NCBI RefSeq assembly: GCF_018614575.1
Contig: NZ_JAGGOJ010000016.1
Span: 210,917 to 274,916 of the forward strand
DNA length: 64,000 bases
Direction of reading: 5' to 3'
Origin: Streptomyces sp. ISL-10
GTDB taxonomy: Bacteria; Actinomycetota; Actinomycetes; Streptomycetales; Streptomycetaceae
Shown in pieces: positions 17,048 to 24,857 of the stretch. The stretch's first letter is position 1. Every line of letters begins with the position of its first letter. Both the position numbers and the translations under genes were made by a program. Below the pieces are notes generated by a model that was given only the letters and a program-made list of their open reading frames with translations, was not told where the DNA came from and made no database searches.

Positions 17048-17691
17048 CGCGGCAGTATGGCCTGCCTCGGTGACGAGCCGGCGACCACGGTGCTGCCTTC
17101 GCCCGCACCGGGGATGGCGAAGACGCGCAGGAACAGCTGTGCCAGAGGTCCGATCGCCAGCGCGTACACGACCGTGCCGGCGCCCACTGACCCGCCGAGC
17201 ACGAACCCTGTGGCCACGACCACCACCTCAAGTGCCGTGCGCACCAGCCGGATCGACCGGCCCGTGCGGCGATGCAGACCGGTCATCAGACCGTCCCGGG
17301 GACCGGGGCCGAAGCGGGCCGAGATGTAGAGGCCCGTCGCGGCACCGTTCAGCACGACACCGGCGGCCAGCAGCGGAACCTGCGACGCGAGCCCGTGGGC
17401 ACCGGGTACGACGGCGAGCGTCGCGTCCATGGCGATGCCGACGACGAACACGTTGGACACCGTCCCGAGGCCGGGCCGCTGCCGGATGGGGATCCACAGC
17501 AGCAGCACCACGGCGCCGACGATGATCGACACCACGCCGATCGAGATGCCGGTCAGCTCCGACAGCCCCTGGTGCAGCACCCCCCACGGTTCGAGCCCGA
17601 GTCCGGCACGCACCAGGAGCGCGGAACTCACCCCGTACAACGCCAGGCCGACGTACAGCTGCAGCAGTCTGCGGGTGAGATGTCCGGACAC
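17044..17691 (-). CDS. YczE/YitT-like membrane protein
   Basis: 215 residues from GTG 17691 with AGGGGA 7 nt upstream; an ATG 20 codons further upstream lacks a ribosome site. Five or six hydrophobic segments, beginning LLQLYVGLALYGVSSALLVRAGLGLEPWGVLHQGLSELTG, and the loop FGPGPRDGLMTGLHRRTGRSIRLVRTALE are typical of the YczE family. Function unknown. It is the first gene of the minus-strand operon and is divergent from the MocR-type regulator 101 bp away, which may control it. Confidence 0.85.
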   Translation of the reverse strand: MSGHLTRRLLQLYVGLALYGVSSALLVRAGLGLEPWGVLHQGLSELTGISIGVVSIIVGAVVLLLWIPIRQRPGLGTVSNVFVVGIAMDATLAVVPGAHGLASQVPLLAAGVVLNGAATGLYISARFGPGPRDGLMTGLHRRTGRSIRLVRTALEVVVVATGFVLGGSVGAGTVVYALAIGPLAQLFLRVFAIPGAGEGSTVVAGSSPRQAILPR

Positions 17692-17792
17692 GATGGCGTC
17701 CCCCTGTGGTGGTAGTGGACCGATGCATGACACTCTGTGGCTACGGAACAATGGGCAACCATGGCCAATTCGAGGAAGGTGGACTGACTTCC

Positions 17793-19292
17793 ATGTCGCA
17801 GTGGACTTCGGCGGTGGGGGCGGCGCAGCTCGCCAGGCAGCTCACCTCCCAGCAACCGCACCCCGCCGGGCCGGGCACCCGCAAGCCGCCCGCGTACCGC
17901 GCGCTCGCCGACGGCATCCGGCTTCTCGTCCTCGAAGGCCGGGTCCCCGTCGCCGCACGGCTGCCCGCCGAACGGGAACTGGCCCTCTCGCTCTCCGTCA
18001 GCCGCACCACCGTCGCCGCCGCGTACGAGGCCCTGCGTGCCGAGGGGTTTCTGGAGTCCCGCAGGGGAGCGGGCAGCTGGACCGCCGTCCCGGCGGGCAA
18101 TCCGCTGCCCGCCCGCGGCCTCGAACCGCTGCCGCCCGAGTCGCTCGGCTCCATGATCGATCTCGGCTGCGCGTCCCTGCCGGCTCCCGAGCCCTGGCTG
18201 ACCAGGGCCGTCCAGGGCGCCCTGGAGGAACTGCCGCCCTACGCCCACACCCACGGCGACTATCCCGCGGGCCTGCCCGCGCTGCGCCGGATGCTCGCCG
18301 AGCGCTACACCGAGCGCGGCATCCCGACCATGCCCGAGCAGATCATGGTCACGACCGGCGCGATGGGTGCGATGGACGCCATCTGCCATCTGTTCGCCGG
18401 GCGCGGTGAACGCATCGCCGTCGAGTCGCCGTCGTATGCCAACATCCTCCAGCTGATGCGCGAGGCCGGGGCCCGGCTGGTGCCGGTGGCCATGGCCGAG
18501 GGGCTGACCGGCTGGGACCTGGCCCGCTGGCGCCAGGTCCTGCGCGACGCGGCGCCCCGGCTCGCGTACGTCGTGGCCGACTTCCACAACCCGACGGGCG
18601 CGCTCGCCGACGAGGACCAGCGCCGTTCCCTGGTGGAGGCGGCCCGCTCGGCGGGCACGGTGCTCGTCGTCGACGAGACCATGTCCGAGCTCCACCTCGA
18701 CCCGGACATGGAGATGCCCCGTCCCGTCTGCGCCTTCGACCCCGCAGGCGCCACCGTCCTGACCGTCGGCTCGGCGAGCAAGGCCTTCTGGGCGGGCATG
18801 CGGATCGGCTGGGTGCGCGCCGCCCCCGACGTCATCCGCTCCCTCGTCGCCGCCCGCGCCTATGCCGACCTCGGCACACCCGTGCTGGAACAGCTGGGTG
18901 TCAACTGGCTGATGCACACCTCCGGATGGGACAGTGCCGTCTCCATCCGGCGCGAGCAGGCCCGGGAGAACCGTGACGCGCTCGTCGCCGCGGTGCGCAA
19001 GGAGCTGCCGGACTGGGAGTTCGACGTGCCCTCCGGCGGTCTGACGCTGTGGGTGCGCACCGGTGGCCTGTCCGGCTCCCGGCTCGCCGAGGTCGGCGAG
19101 CGGGTCGGGATCCGGGTGCCGTCCGGCCCGCGTTTCGGGGTCGACGGCGCGTTCGAGGGATACGTACGGCTGCCGTTCACGGTGGGCGGGCCCGTCGCCG
19201 AGGAGGCCGCCACGCGGCTGGCGGCGGCGGCACGGCTGGTGCGCACGGGAGCGAGCGCGGGCACGGAAGCGCCCCGCACGTTCGTCGCGTAA
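17793..19292 (+). CDS. MocR/PdxR-type regulator (GntR HTH + aminotransferase)
   Basis: 499 residues from ATG 17793. The N-terminal winged HTH of GntR type (LPAERELALSLSVSRTTVAAAYEALRAEGFLESRRGAGSWT, residues about 60-105) is joined to a fold-type I aminotransferase domain. That domain has ADFHNPTG and the PLP-lysine motif VGSASKAFWAGMRIGWV. MocR proteins bind PLP and usually regulate a divergent neighbour, here the YczE-like operon; PdxR-type control of pyridoxal genes is unlikely because none is adjacent. The 3' end, including the TAA stop, lies in an imperfect duplication. Confidence 0.9.
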   Translation: MSQWTSAVGAAQLARQLTSQQPHPAGPGTRKPPAYRALADGIRLLVLEGRVPVAARLPAERELALSLSVSRTTVAAAYEALRAEGFLESRRGAGSWTAVPAGNPLPARGLEPLPPESLGSMIDLGCASLPAPEPWLTRAVQGALEELPPYAHTHGDYPAGLPALRRMLAERYTERGIPTMPEQIMVTTGAMGAMDAICHLFAGRGERIAVESPSYANILQLMREAGARLVPVAMAEGLTGWDLARWRQVLRDAAPRLAYVVADFHNPTGALADEDQRRSLVEAARSAGTVLVVDETMSELHLDPDMEMPRPVCAFDPAGATVLTVGSASKAFWAGMRIGWVRAAPDVIRSLVAARAYADLGTPVLEQLGVNWLMHTSGWDSAVSIRREQARENRDALVAAVRKELPDWEFDVPSGGLTLWVRTGGLSGSRLAEVGERVGIRVPSGPRFGVDGAFEGYVRLPFTVGGPVAEEAATRLAAAARLVRTGASAGTEAPRTFVA

Positions 19293-19337
19293 GGCCCAGG
19301 CCTGGGCGGGTTCGCGTAAGGCCCGGCCTGGGCAGGG
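19281..19337 (+). repeat. Imperfect tandem duplication across a stop codon
   Basis: Bases 19281-19310 (end of the MocR gene with its TAA) recur as 19311-19337 with one 3-nt deletion and few further differences. Each copy includes the near-palindrome GGCCCAGGCCTGGGC, so the unit may also be a small hairpin between convergent genes. Confidence 0.85.
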
Positions 19338-19342
19338 CGGCC

Positions 19343-20935
19343 TCAGCCCTCGGCGGGAACCGCGGCGGCCGGCGGCGCGGGGGAGGCCACGGGTGCGGCC
19401 GCCGTGGGAACCGCAGGCGGCTCCGGCTCGCCCGGACGCGGGGGCAGCAGGTCGACCACCGCCTGCCGGTGCGCCTCGCTCGTCGCGTCGTCGAACGGGT
19501 CCGGCGTCGCCGGCACCTGCAGCCTGAGCACCGGACCCGTGCCCAGCCGTGCGTATCCGCGCCCGGGCGGGATGTCCGCGGTCGGCGTGGTGCGCGGGGT
19601 GGCGCCCAGCACGGCCTCGACCCGGCCGAAGTCCGCCGGGCCGAGCGTGACGCGGGCACGCGTGTGCGAGCGCACGGACTCGGTCAGGGCGTCGGTGCTG
19701 TCGAACTGTTCGGCAACGACGACCGTGACCTGCGCCGCCCGCCCGTGCCGCAGCGGCACCTGGAGCAGCTCCTGCGGGTCCATGTGGCCGTCCGCCGCGG
19801 CCAGATGGCCGAGGACGCTCGGCCGGTCCAGCAGGATCCACAGGGGCCGCTTCGTGTCGTCGGGAGCCGGAAGCCCCGCCTGCCGCGCCCGGTTTGCGGC
19901 GATCAGGCGCCGCTCCGTCTCGTGGGCGGCCCATTCGAGGCTCGACAGCGCTCCGCCGAGACCGCACTCGACGGCGAGCACGCCCGTGCGGCCGGTGAGG
20001 CAGGCGTATTCGCCGGTGCCGCCTCCCTCGACGATCAGCACGTCGCCGTGCTGGAGGGCCTGCAGGGCGATGGAGCGCAGCAGCGTCGTGGTGCCGCTGC
20101 CGGGCTCGCCGACGACCAGCAGATGCGGTTCGGTGGAGCGGGGGCCGGTGCGCCAGAGAACCGGCGGCGCCTGCTCCGTGGTGCCGCCTCGGGTGACGGG
20201 CAGCGTGCGCCGGACGGCGTCGGCGTCGGTGAAGCCGAGGACGGTCTCGCCGGGGGAGGTGACGAAGCGCTGGGCGGCGATGGAGGTGGAAAGAGCGGGC
20301 AGCACGCTCATCTCGAGCTCGTTGCCCTCCTCGTCCCAGCTGAAGCGGTACTCCCGGCCGCGGCCGGACTTCGCGTGCAGCAACTGCTCGATCCGGGCCC
20401 GGGAGTCGGCCTCGGAGTCGGTGAAGTACGCCGGGTAGGCCAGGCGGAGACGAGTGAGCCGGCCGGTGTCGTCGAACGCGTACTCGCTGAAGGCTTTGCT
20501 CCACTCCCCGCCGTGGGTGAAGAGCGGAGCCGGGTCCTCGGGGACCGAGAAGTACGGCACCAGGGCCTCGTACAGAGCGCGCAACCGGGCGATTTCGGCG
20601 TCGTTCGGTCCGGTTCTGACCGGCACCCTGACGCGGCCGGCCCAGGCGGCCGCGGCCATCACGGTGATCAGGGCGATCAGCGGCCCGTACGGGATGACCG
20701 CGACGACCAGGACGCAGGCCGCCACGAAGAACAGGGTGGGACCACGCCGTTCCTTGGGAGTGGCGGCCCACTTGCTCCGGCCCATGGCGGCCAGCTTCCC
20801 CAGACCGCGGGTGACCGTGATCAGCGGATGGAGGACATCGGTGGCGCTGTCGGCGGCCGTGCGCGCGATCTCACGACTACGGGCGATCTGAGCGCTGCCG
20901 CTGGTCAGAATGCGAGGGAGTGGTCGCCGGGCCAC
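19343..20935 (-). CDS. sffA: SffA, SpoIIIE/FtsK-like sporulation protein
   Basis: 530 residues. Two adjacent hydrophobic segments (residues about 67-100) are followed by a cytoplasmic domain. The nucleotide-binding region has LLVVGEPGSGTTTLL (276-283), in which the Walker A lysine is replaced by Thr, and then DVLIVEGGG. Later WILLDRPSVLGHL and VVVAEQFDS are FtsK/HerA-like. Pairing with the small membrane gene smeA 39 bp upstream identifies the smeA-sffA operon of Streptomyces. There SmeA targets SffA to sporulation septa, where it contributes to DNA segregation and spore maturation. The C-terminus is Pro/Ala-rich. Confidence 0.88.
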   Translation of the reverse strand: MARRPLPRILTSGSAQIARSREIARTAADSATDVLHPLITVTRGLGKLAAMGRSKWAATPKERRGPTLFFVAACVLVVAVIPYGPLIALITVMAAAAWAGRVRVPVRTGPNDAEIARLRALYEALVPYFSVPEDPAPLFTHGGEWSKAFSEYAFDDTGRLTRLRLAYPAYFTDSEADSRARIEQLLHAKSGRGREYRFSWDEEGNELEMSVLPALSTSIAAQRFVTSPGETVLGFTDADAVRRTLPVTRGGTTEQAPPVLWRTGPRSTEPHLLVVGEPGSGTTTLLRSIALQALQHGDVLIVEGGGTGEYACLTGRTGVLAVECGLGGALSSLEWAAHETERRLIAANRARQAGLPAPDDTKRPLWILLDRPSVLGHLAAADGHMDPQELLQVPLRHGRAAQVTVVVAEQFDSTDALTESVRSHTRARVTLGPADFGRVEAVLGATPRTTPTADIPPGRGYARLGTGPVLRLQVPATPDPFDDATSEAHRQAVVDLLPPRPGEPEPPAVPTAAAPVASPAPPAAAVPAEG

Positions 20936-20974
20936 ATCTGTCTCCTGAAGGTGCTCGTCGGTGGTTCGGGGGGG

Positions 20975-21214
20975 TCAGAACTTGATCCCGCCCAGCAGCC
21001 CGGCGAGGCTCGTGGTGCCTGCCGTGATGCTCGGCGCGATCGCGGTGCCCGCGAGGAAGAAGCCGAAGAGCGCGGAGACGAATGCGTGGGACGCCTTGAG
21101 CCCGTCTTTCCGGAAGAAGAGGAAGACGATGATGCCGAGCAGCACGACGCCTGACATGGACAGGATCATGAGGTTCTCCTGGGTGAGGGGGACATTCACC
21201 TTGAGTTCTTCCAT
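20975..21214 (-). CDS. smeA: SmeA, small sporulation membrane protein
   Basis: 79 residues from ATG 21214, or 64 from the internal ATG at 21169 (MILSMSGVV), which has the better ribosome site (CAGGAG). Two membrane segments, MSGVVLLGIIVFLFF and the region AFVSALFGFFLAGTAIAP, flank a short RKDGLKASH loop. SmeA localises SffA to sporulation septa. The upstream region is AT-rich for this genome and holds a GACAC pentamer (WhiA recognition core) at 21227-21231, fitting the sporulation-specific, whi-dependent expression known for this operon. Confidence 0.88.
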   Translation of the reverse strand: MEELKVNVPLTQENLMILSMSGVVLLGIIVFLFFRKDGLKASHAFVSALFGFFLAGTAIAPSITAGTTSLAGLLGGIKF

Positions 21215-21245
21215 GCTTACAGAAAGTGTCTATACGATAAAAGCT
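21215..21245 (-). promoter_or_regulatory. smeA promoter region with WhiA-type GACAC
   Basis: The minus strand reads TTTATCGTATAGACACTTTC immediately upstream of smeA. The GACAC core bound by WhiA is at 21231-21227, partly overlapping a TATAGA-like -10. The assignment rests on a pentamer and on known biology of the operon. Confidence 0.4.
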
Positions 21246-21479
21246 GCAAATGGGTGAAATCGGATGTAGTTCACTTCACTGGGGGAGAGTCGCCCCTTGA
21301 TCGGCGTGCCCGCGGCCCGGCGGAGCCGCACAGTGCCCTCCCGCTCCCGCGGAACCGCGTGGTCCATTTCCCCTCGCCAGGCCCGTCCCGGCAGGCGCCT
21401 GGCAGTAACCTGTCGGTTCACTCGTACGGCTGCTTCTGCCGTGCGGCCCAGGTCAACGTGGTGAAAGGCGGTCCGCCCG

Positions 21480-21872
21480 ATGAGCGAAGTCCCGGACTCC
21501 GAGGTGATCGAACTCGCGACCAAGGTCTTCGACCTGGCGCGCCGTGGGGAGACCGAGAAGCTCGCCGCGTATCTCGACGCCGGCGTCCCGGCCAACCTCA
21601 CCAACGACAAGGGCGACACCCTCGTCATGCTCGCCGCCTACCACGGGCACGCCGCCACCGTCGAGGTACTCCTCGCCCGGGGCGCCGAGCCGGACCGGGC
21701 CAACGACCGCGGCCAGACGCCTCTCGCCGGCGCGGTCTTCAAGGGCGAGGACGCCGTCATCCGCGCCCTGCTCTCCGGCGGTGCCGATCCGCAGGCCGGT
21801 ACTCCCTCCGCCGTGGATACGGCGCGGATGTTTGGGAAGACGGACCTTCTGGAGCTGTTCGACGGCCGCTGA
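21480..21872 (+). CDS. Ankyrin-repeat protein
   Basis: 130 residues with about three ankyrin repeats: RRGETEKLAAYLDAGVPANLTNDKGDTLVMLAAYHGH, AATVEVLLARGAEPDRANDRGQTPLAGAVFKGE, DAVIRALLSGGADPQAGTPSAVDTARMFGK. It has no signal peptide and no catalytic domain, so a cytoplasmic protein-binding role is expected. It stands alone, about 330 bp before the HEAT-repeat gene. Its TGA forms the loop of a 10-bp hairpin. Confidence 0.88.
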   Translation: MSEVPDSEVIELATKVFDLARRGETEKLAAYLDAGVPANLTNDKGDTLVMLAAYHGHAATVEVLLARGAEPDRANDRGQTPLAGAVFKGEDAVIRALLSGGADPQAGTPSAVDTARMFGKTDLLELFDGR

Positions 21873-21882
21873 GCGGCCGTCG
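21860..21882. terminator. Hairpin with the stop codon as its loop
   Basis: CGACGGCCGC (21860-21869) and GCGGCCGTCG (21873-21882) pair perfectly around TGA, the ankyrin gene's stop codon. It is probably the transcript's terminator or 3'-end stabiliser. Confidence 0.6.
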
Positions 21883-22089
21883 CGTACGTTCCGGTCGGCG
21901 CCGCGCATGCTCCGACCAGCCACGACGAGGCCGCCGGCGGGGGAGGGCACCTCCTACGGCCGCATGGCCCGAGAAGACGCCGTAAATGTGGTCGCGGTGG
22001 CGAAATGCGTGGGTCATCATGACGTCAGCCCTGTCCCGGACCCATCATCCGGGAATTCCCCTGGGGCCACCGAAGAGAGGCAGAAGGAC

Positions 22090-22155
22090 ATGCTCACCAC
22101 CAAGCAGAAGACGCGTATGACGACGGGCGGCCCGACATGCTGCTGCGCGGCCTAG
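22090..22155 (+). CDS. 21-residue peptide with a Cys-Cys-Cys C-terminus
   Basis: ATG 22090 is preceded by GAGAGGCAGAAGGA. The peptide starts MLTTKQKTRM and ends MTTGGPTCCCAA. It lies 49 bp before the HEAT-repeat gene in the same direction. Three consecutive Cys codons (tgctgctgc) near the end of a short upstream ORF recall cysteine-responsive attenuator leaders described in mycobacteria. A small Cys peptide substrate for modification is another possibility. Nothing in the sequence proves translation except the ribosome site. Confidence 0.5.
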   Translation: MLTTKQKTRMTTGGPTCCCAA

Positions 22156-22204
22156 GCATTCCAGTCCCCCGGTTGCGTCGACAGCTTGATGTGAGGCTTT
22201 CCCC

Positions 22205-23623
22205 ATGTTCGATCCAGTCATAGCGCCGAGCGGCACCCTGCTCGGCCTGCTGCAGAGAGGCCGCGGCGACGGCACCCTGCATGCGCTCGCAGCGCCACGG
22301 GCCGAAGCGCTCGCGGCGCTCAACCACTGCGTTCTGAGCGACCCCCGCCATGACTGGCAGGTCGAGAACCGCTCCCTCTACTACGCACGCCTGTACCTGG
22401 ACCTCCACGGCAGCCTGGAGGAGATCGAGCGGCACCTGTGCGACGCCGATGACCTCCTCGATGCCGACGAGACCCGGACGGGACTCGCGCTGGCCGTTCT
22501 CGGGCACCTCGCCTCCTACGGCCGGGGTGACGCCCTCGCACTGCTGCGGCGGTACGCCGCGCAGGGCGCCAACTGGGCATGGGCCCTGGACGAACTGGCC
22601 CTGCGCGACGACGACGCGGGCCTGCGGTCCCTCGCGGCCCCGGTCCTCGCCCGCTTCCCCGCCACCCCCGAGGGCGACGCCGACCTGGCCGTCGCCGTGC
22701 GCGACTCCTTCGAACCGCGGCCGTGGCGCCTGTGGGCGGAGGACCGCCGGGAGTTCATCGGCGCCCGGGTACGTGCCGCGCAGGAAGCCGGCTCCTTCGA
22801 CCGCTGGCAGCGCCAGATGCGTCCGTCGGGCCCCCGCCCCGGCTGGAGCGTCCAGGCCGTCCTCGACTGGGCCGATCAGGGGCTGGAGCGCGGCAGTGCA
22901 CTGCACGTGCCCGCCGCCCGCTGCCTCGGCGCCGTCGCCGGACCCGAGGACCGGCCCGAGATCGTCCGCGCGGCGCACACCGGATCCGACGGAGCCCGCT
23001 GTACCGCCCTGCACTACCTCGCCGAGTCCCGGGATCCCGTGGTCCTCGACCTGATCGAGGCGGCGGTCGCAGGCGGCTCGTCCACCGTCGCCGACGCCGC
23101 GATCTCCGCGTTCGAGCGGATGTGCGGCGACGAGGCCGTGGACCGGGCCCGGGGCTGGATCCACCGTCCCGACGCCCTCGGCGCGGCCGCGGCCGGAGTC
23201 CTCGCCTGCCGCGGGGCCGCGCTGGACGCCCCGCTGGTTCTCGGCGCCCTCCGCGAGACCGTCCGCGCCGACGGGCCCGACGCCCCGCTGCTGTGGACCC
23301 TCGTCGATGGCACCGGCCGGCTCGGCATCAGCTGCGCCGCCCCCGTACTGCGCCACATCTACCGCGAGACGGCCTCCTCCCATCTCCGCGGCCGTGCCGC
23401 CCGGGCGCTCGCCGCCACCGACCCCTCCTTCGCCACCGGATTCGCCGTCGAATGCCTGTGGGACTGCGAGGAGACCACCAGAGAGGTCGCCGCTCGCCAC
23501 GCCGAGACCGGTGATGTGCGCGTTGCCGAGCGATTGCGCCGGCTCGCCGCGGACCCCGCCGAGGAGGCGGAGGTGCAGACCGCCGTACGCAGCAGGATGG
23601 GGCCCGACATGCCCGCTGTGTGA
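22205..23623 (+). CDS. HEAT-repeat protein
   Basis: 472 residues made almost entirely of helical repeats. Successive units such as LAVLGHLASYGRGDALALLRRYAAQGANW, ARCTALHYLAESRDPVVLDLIEAAVAGGSSTVADAAISAFERM and SHLRGRAARALAATDPSFATGFAVECLWDCEETTREVAARHAE have the Leu/Ala pattern of HEAT/armadillo proteins. It has no signal peptide and no enzymatic motif; it is a probable scaffold. It follows the Cys-rich micro-ORF. Function unknown. Confidence 0.82.
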   Translation: MFDPVIAPSGTLLGLLQRGRGDGTLHALAAPRAEALAALNHCVLSDPRHDWQVENRSLYYARLYLDLHGSLEEIERHLCDADDLLDADETRTGLALAVLGHLASYGRGDALALLRRYAAQGANWAWALDELALRDDDAGLRSLAAPVLARFPATPEGDADLAVAVRDSFEPRPWRLWAEDRREFIGARVRAAQEAGSFDRWQRQMRPSGPRPGWSVQAVLDWADQGLERGSALHVPAARCLGAVAGPEDRPEIVRAAHTGSDGARCTALHYLAESRDPVVLDLIEAAVAGGSSTVADAAISAFERMCGDEAVDRARGWIHRPDALGAAAAGVLACRGAALDAPLVLGALRETVRADGPDAPLLWTLVDGTGRLGISCAAPVLRHIYRETASSHLRGRAARALAATDPSFATGFAVECLWDCEETTREVAARHAETGDVRVAERLRRLAADPAEEAEVQTAVRSRMGPDMPAV

Positions 23624-23732
23624 CGACTCGCGGCCCACGAGCCGGGCGGGGCAACGCAACGCTCATGGGACGTTCCCCGGCCGGAAAGATCCACGTTGGC
23701 GCAGCCACCCCGGGCCCGACGACAACTCGGGT

Positions 23733-24857
23733 ATGCGTGTCGTCATCGTCACCGAATCCTTTCCGCCCGACGTCAATGGTGTGGCGCACTGCGCCCTGCA
23801 GACCGCCCGGCACCTCGCCGCCCGCGGTCACGAACCGCTCGTCATCGCCCCGGCCGCCGCCGGGGCGATGAGCGCCGACCCTCACGCGCCGTGCCCCGTC
23901 GTGCGGGTGCCCTCCCTGCCGCTGCCCGGCTATCCGCAGGTGCGGGTCGCACTCCCCAGCCGCAGGGTGGCGGCGGCGATCACCGCGCACCGTGCCGACA
24001 TCGTCCACCTCGCCAGCCCTTTCGTGCTCGGTGTGCGCGGGATGGCCGCGGCGGCCCGGCTGGGCCTGCCTGCCGTCGCCGTCTACCAGACGGACCTGGC
24101 CGGCTACGCCCGTACCTACGTCGGAGCGGGGGAGGGCACGGCCTGGCGGCGTATCAAGGCGGTCCACACCGCCGCCGACCGCACCCTCGCGCCGTCCACC
24201 GCCGCCCGGCGCGACTTGGAGGAGCACGGCGTCGAGCGCGTGCGGCTGTGGCCGCGCGGCGTGGACACCGCCCGCTTCCGGCCCGCACTGCGCGACGAGG
24301 GCGTGCGGCGCGAGCTCGCGCCCGGCGGGGAACTCGTCATCGGCTACGTCGGCCGCCTCGCCCCCGAGAAGCACGTCGAACTGCTCGCGGGCGCCTGTGC
24401 CCTGCCCGGCGTGCGGGTGGTCGTCGTCGGCGACGGACCGAGCGAGACCTCGCTGCGCGGGGCGCTTCCCGGTGCCCTCTTCCTCGGCCGCCGCACCGGG
24501 GACGACCTCGCGCGGATCTTCGCCTCGCTCGACGTGTTCGCGCACACCGGCCCGTACGAGACCTTCTGCCAGACCGTGCAGGAGGCCATGGCGAGCGGTG
24601 TCCCGGTCGTCGCGCCCGCCGCAGGCGGCCCGCTCGACCTCGTCGACCACGGACGGACCGGACTGCTCGTGCCACCGCACAGCACCGACGCCGTGCGCGA
24701 CGCGGTCCGTGCCCTGGCCGACGGCCCCGGCCTGCGGGCCGACTTCGCCCGCGCCGGGCGCGCCGCGGTCGAGGGCCGCACATGGACCGCGGTCGGGGAC
24801 ATGCTGCTGGACCACTACGCCGACGTCCTCGGCACACGCACGGCGGTGGCGGCATGA
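23733..24857 (+). CDS. GT4 glycosyltransferase (alpha-mannosyltransferase type)
   Basis: 374 residues from ATG 23733, the family start; the longer frame upstream is a shadow. It begins MRVVIVTESFPPDVNGVA, and has VYQTDLAGYAR, VIGYVGRLAPEKHVELL and the E-x7-E motif region ETFCQTVQEAMASGVPVVAPAAGGPLDLV, all typical of GT-B family 4 enzymes that use GDP-mannose (MgtA/PimB group). It is cytoplasmic or membrane-peripheral. The stop overlaps the next start by ATGA; it is the first of four coupled genes. The acceptor is probably a lipid, by family analogy only. Confidence 0.88.
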   Translation: MRVVIVTESFPPDVNGVAHCALQTARHLAARGHEPLVIAPAAAGAMSADPHAPCPVVRVPSLPLPGYPQVRVALPSRRVAAAITAHRADIVHLASPFVLGVRGMAAAARLGLPAVAVYQTDLAGYARTYVGAGEGTAWRRIKAVHTAADRTLAPSTAARRDLEEHGVERVRLWPRGVDTARFRPALRDEGVRRELAPGGELVIGYVGRLAPEKHVELLAGACALPGVRVVVVGDGPSETSLRGALPGALFLGRRTGDDLARIFASLDVFAHTGPYETFCQTVQEAMASGVPVVAPAAGGPLDLVDHGRTGLLVPPHSTDAVRDAVRALADGPGLRADFARAGRAAVEGRTWTAVGDMLLDHYADVLGTRTAVAA

